From Pseudomonadota bacterium (GTDB lineage: Bacteria; Bdellovibrionota_C; UBA2361; OMII01), in the NCBI GenBank assembly GCA_027486155.1, contig JAIXPR010000383.1:1-5070 (forward strand): a DNA stretch of 5,070 nucleotides. The letters are read 5' to 3'. Positions 1 to 5,070 of the stretch are shown piece by piece. The notes beneath the pieces were generated by a model. The model saw only the letters and a program-made list of their open reading frames with translations, was not told where the DNA came from and did not search any database. How positions within the stretch are numbered: position 1 is the stretch's first letter; each line of letters begins with the position of its first letter. The translations under genes and the position numbers were made by a program.

Positions 1-1684
1 GAGGATCAACCTCTCCCCGTTCCGCCATATCCTCAATAATCTTTTTAAAGAAGAGATTGACCCGCGGTTCAACCCGGAACCCTAAGTTGAAATCAACACG
101 AAATACCTTCTTCGGTATGAGCGTAGTCACCTCGTATTCCGTGGTGTAGGGCACATCGAGCACGTTGACGTGAATGAACCAATACACATCCGCGCGCTTC
201 GGGTGCACATGAAACAGTGAGTACACGACCTTGCTTTCTATCAGTTTAGGAAAGGGAGCTCCCGTCATGTAGATGAGGTGAGTCGCGTACTTGGGGACAC
301 TCTCATCTCTACTTAAAGACTCAAGGGCAGGGAGGTGTTGAGGAAGGGATTCGTACTCGGTGTAGGCCACTTTAAGCCGAGAGCCGGAGTTCCAAGCGTA
401 CATAATCAGGCCGACGATGGACGCAACGAGAACGGTAAACCAACCGCCGTGAGAAAATTTAAGCAGGTTGGCTAGGAGGAAAGCGCCCTCAATCGTTAAG
501 TATACCGATAGGAAGAGGGCGACGAGAAGCTTTGGAGCTTGCTTTCGCAGCAGATAGTTCGCGAACAGCACCGTTGTCATGAGCATCGTTAGGGTGATGG
601 CGAGGCCGTATGCCGCCTCCATATGTGAAGACTCTTTGAAGTAGAGAACTACGAGTATACATCCGACGAAGAGTAGAAGATTGACCGCTGGAACGTAGAT
701 TTGGCCCTTGAGCTCGGTCGGATATACGATCTTGGCCTTCGGTAGCACCGAGAGTCGCATCGCCTCGGTAGCCAAGGTGAACGACCCGCTAATCAGAGCT
801 TGACTCGCGATGATTGCGGCGCACGTGGAGAGGATAATTCCCGGAAGTAGGAACCATGTAGGCATGATCTCGAAGAATGGGTTGTGGTCTCCGAGGTTGG
901 TGCCGATCTGAGTGAGCATCCACGCCCCCTGGCCGAAATAGTTGAGGAGGAGTGCGATCTTCACGAAAACCCACGAGACCTGGATATTTCCACGACCGCA
1001 GTGACCGAGGTCTGAATAGAGGGCCTCTGCTCCAGTCGTACACAGGAATATGGCGCCAAGGATCCAGAAGCCATTCTCATGGAAGAAGAGAAGTTGCAAG
1101 GCGTACCCAGGGTCGAGCGCTTTGAAGATCGCGGGATTTGTGATGGCCCACGACGCTCCCAAAATAGAGAGCATCGAGAACCAACCGAGCATCACGGGAC
1201 CGAACGAGTTGCCCACGAGCTTGGTGCCAAAGTGCTGAATAGAAAAAAGTATCGTGAGGATGGTAATCACGATGGGAACCGTTTGGATTTCGGGGTACAG
1301 CTTGCGAAGCCCCTCAACGGCCGAGGAGACGGAGATCGGTGGAGTGATGATTCCGTCAGCGAGTAGGGCGCTTCCCCCAATAATCGCCGGAATAAGGAGC
1401 CATCGCGCGTTTTTACGCACGAGCGCGTAGAGCGCGAAGATACCACCCTCTCCCCGATTGTCCGCGCGAAGGATCAGGGAAACGTACTTAATGGTTGTTA
1501 ACAGGGTGATCGTCCAAAAGATGCACGATAGGGCGCCGAGAACGACCTCCTCCTCAATGGCGGTGGTTCCCGTCACTGCTCTCATTACATAAAGCGGCGA
1601 CGTGCCGATATCGCCATAGATGATTCCCAACGCGACCAGGAGTCCGCCTGCGGTTACCTTGTTGGGATGGAGTCTGTTGGACAT
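1..1684 (-). CDS. kup: Kup-family low-affinity potassium transporter (3' end beyond window)
   Basis: This gene encodes a K+/H+ symporter of the Kup/HAK/KUP family in the inner membrane, used for constitutive low-affinity K+ uptake. The translation gives 561 residues running off the left edge. Kup proteins are usually around 620-640 residues, so most of the protein is here and only the end of the cytoplasmic C-terminal domain is missing. Family signatures are intact: YGDIGTSPLY at residues 23-32, RADNRGEGG at 73-81 and GAEALYSDLGH at about 218-228. The acidic residues in these blocks (D25, E79, E220) match positions implicated in K+ binding and proton coupling in the family. About twelve hydrophobic segments follow the N-terminus, and the soluble tail starts near residue 440. 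The ATG start is chosen because AAAGG lies 8 bases upstream and the family N-terminus begins just after it. The frame stays open upstream, and a GTG 22 codons earlier lacks a ribosome site. There is no frameshift or missing motif. Confidence 0.95.
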   Translation of the reverse strand, partial: MSNRLHPNKVTAGGLLVALGIIYGDIGTSPLYVMRAVTGTTAIEEEVVLGALSCIFWTITLLTTIKYVSLILRADNRGEGGIFALYALVRKNARWLLIPAIIGGSALLADGIITPPISVSSAVEGLRKLYPEIQTVPIVITILTILFSIQHFGTKLVGNSFGPVMLGWFSMLSILGASWAITNPAIFKALDPGYALQLLFFHENGFWILGAIFLCTTGAEALYSDLGHCGRGNIQVSWVFVKIALLLNYFGQGAWMLTQIGTNLGDHNPFFEIMPTWFLLPGIILSTCAAIIASQALISGSFTLATEAMRLSVLPKAKIVYPTELKGQIYVPAVNLLLFVGCILVVLYFKESSHMEAAYGLAITLTMLMTTVLFANYLLRKQAPKLLVALFLSVYLTIEGAFLLANLLKFSHGGWFTVLVASIVGLIMYAWNSGSRLKVAYTEYESLPQHLPALESLSRDESVPKYATHLIYMTGAPFPKLIESKVVYSLFHVHPKRADVYWFIHVNVLDVPYTTEYEVTTLIPKKVFRVDFNLGFRVEPRVNLFFKKIIEDMAERGEVDP

Positions 1685-1730
1685 GGACTGAACCTTTGAT
1701 TGCGCTGGGCGGCCTCTTGAGTTGGAAAGC

Positions 1731-1776
1731 TCCCCGCGCACGTAGTCTCGGTGAATTAGATGAGCGGGGACCGAGA
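1731..1776 (-). promoter_or_regulatory. Possible pseudoknot or two-state leader upstream of kup
   Basis: Two perfect 7-bp stems are interleaved, written here on the minus strand. Stem A pairs TCTCGGT (1776-1770) with ACCGAGA (1752-1746). Stem B pairs TCCCCGC (1770-1764) with GCGGGGA (1737-1731). The 5' arm of B lies in the loop of A and its 3' arm lies beyond A, which is the geometry of an H-type pseudoknot. The two stems share base 1770, so they may instead compete. Loops after resolution are about 1, 11 and 8 bases. The element ends 46 bases before the kup ATG and does not cover its ribosome site. I do not recognise a named riboswitch class, and a regulatory role is inference only. Confidence 0.3.
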
Positions 1777-1777
1777 G

Positions 1778-1783
1778 TTTATA
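1778..1783 (-). promoter_or_regulatory. Candidate -10 element for kup
   Basis: On the minus strand, TATAAA sits in an AT-rich stretch and matches a sigma-70 -10 box in five of six positions. No good -35 lies 16-18 bases upstream. If used, transcription would start almost exactly at the first base of the interleaved stems, giving a leader of roughly 90 bases. This is a weak call based on one hexamer and its position. Confidence 0.25.
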
Positions 1784-1944
1784 TCAAAAATAAGAGTCCC
1801 TTGCGTATAACTTCCCTAAAAATGGTCGCTTGAGGGAAAGACGGTCGAGCAAGGAGCTGAAGCGGCTCGATTTATAGAACGCCTTTTGGTGAGGTGTGGG
1901 GATGGAAGAGCTGATTCGCGCTGTGGCGTTATTGGGGATACCGA

Positions 1945-1971
1945 GGTCCGCGAGCGAAAAGGTCGCGGACC
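1945..1971 (-). terminator. Perfect 9-bp hairpin just after flgM stop
   Basis: GGTCCGCGA and TCGCGGACC form a perfect GC-rich 9-bp stem with a 9-base loop, beginning 7 bases after the flgM stop codon. The position suits transcription termination or protection of the 3' end. There is no U-run on the minus strand after the stem, so it is not a standard intrinsic terminator. It could be a Rho-associated or mRNA-stabilising hairpin. Confidence 0.4.
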
Positions 1972-1978
1972 CGTTACT

Positions 1979-2173
1979 CTAGTGCTTGGGTTGGGAGTCT
2001 CCGTTCAATATCGCTTCGGCGATCTTGCTGGAGTCAACCTGGTAGGTGCCTCGTTGCAGCTCCTCTTTGATGCGCTCCGTTCGACGCATCTTGTCCGCTA
2101 GCCACTGGAGAGCAACCGACGTCAGTCCACGTTTTCGTCCTGGTTTTTGTTGGTTGTTGTTTTCGTCGTTCAT
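1979..2173 (-). CDS. flgM: Small FlgM-like anti-sigma-28 protein
   Basis: FlgM binds the flagellar sigma factor FliA (sigma-28) and holds it inactive until the hook-basal body is complete, when FlgM is exported. This 64-residue product carries the sigma-binding end of the family. Residues 33-58 read RTERIKEELQRGTY then QVDSSKIAEAIL, matching the FlgM pattern of a short helix, an 'NGxYxVD' turn and a final 'IAxxLL' helix. The N-terminus is short, polar and basic (NNNQQKPGRKRG), where typical FlgM has a longer disordered export region. Enteric FlgM is about 97 residues, so this is a minimal form. The start is well supported: AAAGGA lies 7 bases before the ATG. No other flagellar gene is in the window. 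The family call rests on the motif read by eye. It could also be a FlgM-like regulator with a different sigma partner. Confidence 0.68.
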   Translation of the reverse strand: MNDENNNQQKPGRKRGLTSVALQWLADKMRRTERIKEELQRGTYQVDSSKIAEAILNGDSQPKH

Positions 2174-2179
2174 ATCGAT

Positions 2180-2197
2180 GTCCTTTCGGAAAGGGAC
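2180..2197 (-). promoter_or_regulatory. Hairpin covering the flgM Shine-Dalgarno
   Basis: On the minus strand, CCTTT pairs with AAAGG across a CCG loop. After a bulged C the stem continues with two more pairs, giving seven pairs in total. The 3' arm contains the whole AAAGGA ribosome site of flgM, so folding would hide it. Translational control is an inference from this overlap. The stem is short and could open readily. Confidence 0.35.
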
Positions 2198-2506
2198 GAA
2201 CTCTCCAGCTTTCCAACGAGGGAGCTTTAAAGACCGTGCCTTCTACATACAGTAACGACCTTTTCGGCTATTTCTTGACGTTCTGGCGCATAAGAAATGC
2301 TTAAAACGGCAGATATCACCTTGAGTAAATTGAACGTTTTTTGTTCCAATGAGGGGTCGGAGAGGCTTTCAGCCATAATTTACTTGATGTTAGCCGGAGT
2401 GATACATTTGGCTCCCTTCCGGCCGCGGGGAGGGCGTATCCGAGAACTTCGGATAGTTGTATAGCGAGCCCAGACACAGTGAATGGGCGATAAGGGTTTA
2501 GGTTCC
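2198..2506. other. Divergent intergenic region between flgM and proS
   Basis: This stretch must carry the promoters for flgM (leftward) and proS (rightward). I find no tRNA, small gene or strong sigma-70 promoter. On the plus strand the best weak candidate is TTTACT (2379-2384) with a GATACA 16 bases later. On the minus strand GCCGAAAA (2261-2268) resembles a sigma-28 -10 box but lacks a TAAA -35 at the right distance. GGCAC (2234-2238, minus strand) resembles a sigma-54 -24 box but has no GC at -12. An 8-bp inverted repeat, AGTAAATT at 2324-2331 and AATTTACT at 2377-2384, flanks an AT-rich segment. CTCCC (2412-2416) can pair with GGGAG (2428-2432). Confidence 0.5.
2437..2455 (+). promoter_or_regulatory. 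Perfect 7-bp inverted repeat upstream of proS
   Basis: TATCCGA and TCGGATA form a perfect 7-bp stem with a 5-base loop, about 50 bases before the proposed proS start. It could be an RNA hairpin in the proS leader or a protein-binding palindrome in DNA. There is no U-run after it. It is not a T-box: there is no antiterminator, no conserved T-box sequence and no specifier loop. Confidence 0.35.
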
Positions 2507-4027
2507 ATGAACACCAAACAGATGACAGCGATCTCCCCTCGTCGGGAGGATGATTACCCAGAGTGGTACCAGCAGGTAGTAAAGGCCGCGGATCTCGCGG
2601 AGAACTCGGCCGTGCGCGGTTGCATGGTGATTAAACCGTGGGGATACGGCATCTGGGAAAATCTCCAGCGTCAGCTCGACAAACGCATCAAAGAGACGGG
2701 ACACAGCAACGCGTACTTCCCGTTGTTCATCCCGCTCAGCTACCTTGAGAAAGAGGCCGCTCACGTCGAAGGGTTCGCGAAGGAGTGCGCCGTTGTAACC
2801 CATCACCGACTTGAGGCTCGTGATGGCAAGCTCATTCCGACCGGAGAGCTTGAGGAGCCCCTTGTTGTGCGGCCAACGTCCGAAACGATTATCGGCGAAT
2901 CGTTCGCGAAGTGGGTGCAATCATATCGCGACCTTCCCATCCTCATTAATCAGTGGGCTAACGTCGTTCGATGGGAGATGCGCACACGCCTCTTTCTTCG
3001 GACCGCTGAGTTTCTCTGGCAAGAGGGGCACACGGCTCACTCCACAGCTCAAGAGGCTGTTGAGGAGACGATGAAGATGCTCGAGGTGTATCGTGAGGTT
3101 GTTGAGGATGTTCTCGCGATGCCGGTAATCACCGGCGAAAAGATCCCTGAGGAGCGATTCCCTGGCGCCGTTGATACCTACTGTATCGAGGCGATGATGC
3201 AGGATCGAAAAGCACTTCAAGCTGGAACCTCGCACTTCCTCGGCCAAAATTTCGCCAAGGCGTCCGACATTAAGTTCCTCAATAAAGAGGGATCTATTGA
3301 GTACGCCTACACGACGTCGTGGGGAGTCTCAACGCGCCTTATCGGCGGAATGATCATGACCCATGCCGATGATGATGGTCTCCGGGTTCCGCCAAAGGTG
3401 GCGCCAAAGCACGTGGTCATCATCCCAGTTGTTCCAAAGCCTGAGATGGAGGCCGCTGTATTCGAATATGCTGAGGCACTCGCCAAGGCTATTCGCGCGC
3501 AGCACTTCAACGGCTCTCCGATTGAGGTCATCGTTGATCGACGCGACATTCGCGGTGGCGACAAGAGCTGGGAGTGGGTGAAGAAGGGGATCCCCGTCCG
3601 CGTTGAGGTTGGTCCGCGAGACATCGAATCTCAAAAGGCGGTGCTCTACCGTCGTGATCAGGCTCCCCGTGAGAAGGCTTTTGTGGCGTTTGACGAGGTG
3701 GCTGCTGGAATGCCGGCGCTTCTTGAGTCTATGCAGAAGAGCTACTTCGAGCAGGCTAAGGCGTTTCGTGACGCGAACATCAGACGGGACATCGCGAACT
3801 TCGATGATTTCCGCGCGTTCTTCATACCAAAGAGTGAAGATAAGCCGGAGATCCATGGTGGCTTTGTACTCGCGAAGTGGTCAGGAGATGCGGAAGGGCT
3901 CGCAAAGCTTGAGGAGCTTAAAGTTACGGTGCGATGCATACCGTTTGAGCAAAGCGGTACAACGGGCACCTGTGTCGTAACTGGAAAGCCCGCAACGAAG
4001 GACGCTATCTTCGCGAAGGCGTACTAA
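2507..4027 (+). CDS. proS: Prolyl-tRNA synthetase, archaeal/eukaryal-like type 3
   Basis: This class II synthetase attaches proline to tRNA(Pro) in the cytoplasm. The 506-residue length and layout fit the ProS type 3 group, which lacks the large editing insertion of the E. coli type. Visible in order are RGCMVIKPWGYGIWEN near residue 37; the proline-recognition loop RPTSET at about 122-127; motif 2 from RWEMRTR to RTAEF at about 155-169; QAGTSHFLGQNFAKA near 238-252; motif 3 SWGVSTRLIGG at 271-281; the anticodon-binding domain with GGDKSWEWVKKG and GPRD near 350-372; and the family's C-terminal tyrosine (FAKAY). The C-terminal zinc site is degenerate: WCGxxxC has become WSGDAEG and the last CxxC is CVVT. 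Starts are possible at 2483, 2507 and 2522. I prefer 2507, which has AAGGG and a nearer AGG upstream, while 2483 and 2522 have no ribosome site. Using 2483 would add eight residues. Confidence 0.96.
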   Translation: MNTKQMTAISPRREDDYPEWYQQVVKAADLAENSAVRGCMVIKPWGYGIWENLQRQLDKRIKETGHSNAYFPLFIPLSYLEKEAAHVEGFAKECAVVTHHRLEARDGKLIPTGELEEPLVVRPTSETIIGESFAKWVQSYRDLPILINQWANVVRWEMRTRLFLRTAEFLWQEGHTAHSTAQEAVEETMKMLEVYREVVEDVLAMPVITGEKIPEERFPGAVDTYCIEAMMQDRKALQAGTSHFLGQNFAKASDIKFLNKEGSIEYAYTTSWGVSTRLIGGMIMTHADDDGLRVPPKVAPKHVVIIPVVPKPEMEAAVFEYAEALAKAIRAQHFNGSPIEVIVDRRDIRGGDKSWEWVKKGIPVRVEVGPRDIESQKAVLYRRDQAPREKAFVAFDEVAAGMPALLESMQKSYFEQAKAFRDANIRRDIANFDDFRAFFIPKSEDKPEIHGGFVLAKWSGDAEGLAKLEELKVTVRCIPFEQSGTTGTCVVTGKPATKDAIFAKAY

Positions 4028-4277
4028 CTAGCCATAGCACGCTTCAGCGAGCGAGTGTGGGTAAAGATGGGCCCCTTTTTTATAAAGACCCTCATCCTCT
4101 CCAGACGCGGATGGTATTCGGGTCCGGGTGAGCCCTGGGATGATGCGCCGTCTTTGCACAAGGGGTCCGAGTAGTTGCAGCGACACCGAAGCCAAGCGGA
4201 AAAATGGTAGCGTCCCCTTTATTCACAAACCCATGGACTAGTTATGGAGTGTTGGGAGGGCACGGTTCATAGCGAAC
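4028..4277. other. Convergent intergenic region with a bulged hairpin
   Basis: proS and the HopA1-family gene run towards each other here, so both should terminate in this stretch. The clearest structure is AGACGCG (4103-4109) pairing with CGTCT and CG (4146-4153, one bulged C), enclosing a GC-rich inner segment where GGG (4120-4122) can pair with CCC (4133-4135). No U-run follows it on either strand. A T6 run at 4076-4081 follows only a poor stem (CACGCT, bulged AGCGAGTG at about 4039-4056). I see no gene, tRNA or repeat, and no convincing intrinsic terminator. Confidence 0.4.
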
Positions 4278-5070
4278 TCAACTCGCTCGCAGATGCGGAT
4301 GTTGAGGGTCAATTCCCTTATATTTTAAGGATGCTTCAACTCGCCCTTTAAACTCCCCATATGTGGCGGGGATCTCATGTGAGGAAAAAACATCTCTGTG
4401 AAGACGGCTCCCACGGCCCATGTAATCGTTAATCACGCGCGCGATGGCCTCTGCTTTGTAAGGTCCACTGCAATCAGGGTGCGCGATTGAGATGCCGGGG
4501 GCAACCGGTTGCGACATTGGGGGAGTATCGGGCCCAAACGCTAGGGGGTGCTTCGTTCTATACACGTTCAAGTTGTCTATTACACGCTGGGCTGCGGCTT
4601 CATCTGTAAGATAAATGACAAAGTTGTCACACCGCTCACCCACAACATCTGGCCCTGCTACCTTGGCGCCGGCAACTCCAGGATATTTTTCTGGGTTCCG
4701 CAGAATATTCGACACTACATGATCCATAAGCCCGATGGCATGATTGGGATCCGCTCGAACATATACTTTATGGGTCGTGAAGGCATAGTCACTCTCGTTA
4801 CGATCAAAGCGGTAGAACGTACGCCCAAGGAAGGACTCCTGTTCCGGGCTGTGCGCGGTAGTGGAGCCGTTTACTAAGAATCGCCTACTAAGCCCCTCTG
4901 GAGAGTCTTGCAGATATGGACCCACGTTAGGGCCCGCTCGGTGACCTATAGCGGCCAAACCGTCAAGGTAACTCTCGGTCGTTACCGTTCTCAAAAGCGG
5001 CATTTCCGATTTTTTGTACATAGCATAGAGCTCGTTTGCCACTTCCCCAATTCCCTTGGCAACCAACTGA
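4278..5070 (-). CDS. HopA1-family protein (5' end beyond window)
   Basis: The product resembles the HopA1 family, named after the Pseudomonas syringae type III effector. Related domains act as the lyase partner of a kinase-like protein in class V lanthipeptide and thioamitide biosynthesis (LxmY, CaoY and TvaD types). Counting from the TTG codon at 5066, the recognisable core is FYRFDRNES at 84-92, a 'KVYVRADPNHAIGLMDHVV' strand-helix unit at 100-118, PGVAGAKVAGPDVVGERCDN at 129-148, the strand FVIYLTDEAAAQRVIDNL at 149-166, and PPMSQPVAPGISIAHPD at 182-198. The end reads GIDPQHPHLR, a typical family tail. The frame stays open to the right edge (a Gln codon precedes the TTG), so the true start is probably outside and at least 263 residues are present. 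No secretion signal can be judged. The neighbours visible here do not indicate its job. Family call fairly sure; function unknown. Confidence 0.75.
   Translation of the reverse strand, partial: QLVAKGIGEVANELYAMYKKSEMPLLRTVTTESYLDGLAAIGHRAGPNVGPYLQDSPEGLSRRFLVNGSTTAHSPEQESFLGRTFYRFDRNESDYAFTTHKVYVRADPNHAIGLMDHVVSNILRNPEKYPGVAGAKVAGPDVVGERCDNFVIYLTDEAAAQRVIDNLNVYRTKHPLAFGPDTPPMSQPVAPGISIAHPDCSGPYKAEAIARVINDYMGRGSRLHRDVFSSHEIPATYGEFKGRVEASLKYKGIDPQHPHLRAS

Larger units (their letters stand above)
1685..1978. other. Intergenic region between flgM and kup, rich in inverted repeats
   Basis: No protein or RNA gene is recognisable in this 294-base stretch. Besides the kup leader stems and the hairpin after flgM (listed separately), it holds two more inverted repeats. 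TTCCCT at 1812-1817 pairs with AGGGAA at 1833-1838 across a 15-base loop. TCGAGC at 1845-1850 pairs with GCTCGA at 1865-1870 across a 14-base loop. Neither is followed by a clear U-run on the minus strand, so I do not call them terminators. An open frame on the plus strand crosses the region but has no ribosome site or family resemblance and is taken as chance. The stretch probably holds the kup promoter. Confidence 0.6.

Noticed and set aside
1886..2101. 71-codon open frame on the plus strand opposite flgM
   Set aside because: It overlaps flgM in antisense, has no ribosome site or family resemblance, and flgM on the other strand has both.
1721..2217. 11-bp inverted repeat (1721-1731 and 2207-2217) flanking flgM
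   Set aside because: A match of this length is expected a few times by chance in 5 kb. There is no transposase or target duplication to suggest a mobile element.
2261..2268. Sigma-28-like -10 box (GCCGAAAA) upstream of flgM on the minus strand
   Set aside because: No TAAA-type -35 lies at the expected 15-base spacing, and the box differs from the consensus, so I do not list it as a promoter.
2498..3856. Several minus-strand open frames of 75-175 codons across proS
   Set aside because: They are antisense to a fully recognisable synthetase gene, and their sequences look like reverse translation of its codons.
4060..4083. GGGCCCC followed by a T-run as an intrinsic terminator for proS
   Set aside because: The bases before the T-run do not form a hairpin with a workable loop; only three GC pairs can form.
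4548..4877. 109-codon open frame on the plus strand
   Set aside because: It lies wholly opposite the HopA1-family gene, whose frame has clear family motifs; this frame has none.
1..5070. CRISPR array, tRNA, rRNA or insertion sequence
   Set aside because: No regularly spaced repeats, cloverleaf, conserved rRNA sequence, transposase or terminal repeats were seen on reading both strands.

Overview
The window is bacterial chromosomal DNA of moderate GC content. From left to right it holds four protein genes: most of a Kup potassium transporter (minus strand, 3' end outside the window), a very small FlgM-like anti-sigma-28 protein (minus), a complete prolyl-tRNA synthetase of the archaeal/eukaryal-like ProS type 3 (plus), and a HopA1-family protein (minus, 5' end outside the window). 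Kup, bacterial start signals and a FlgM-type protein point to a Gram-negative-style bacterium, possibly a deltaproteobacterial or Bdellovibrio-like lineage. This lineage assignment is a guess from gene content, not a placement.

Layout: kup occupies 1-1684. A 294-base gap (1685-1978) carries several inverted repeats. They include two interleaved 7-bp stems close to the kup start that could form a pseudoknot or a two-state leader. flgM lies at 1979-2173, with a 9-bp perfect hairpin just after its stop and a small hairpin covering its Shine-Dalgarno. A divergent intergenic region (2174-2506) separates flgM from proS (2507-4027) and contains a 7-bp hairpin/palindrome ahead of proS. proS and the HopA1-family gene converge on a 250-base gap (4028-4277) that holds one bulged hairpin and no convincing terminator.

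The four genes do not form an obvious pathway: potassium uptake, flagellar regulation, tRNA charging and a HopA1-type protein. flgM and kup point the same way and could be co-transcribed, but the 294-base gap and the hairpin after flgM suggest separate control. The features most worth a second look are the HopA1-family gene (a family known from type III effectors and from the lyase partner of class V lanthipeptide and thioamitide enzymes), the structured kup leader, the orphan minimal FlgM, and the loss of most zinc-ligand cysteines in ProRS.
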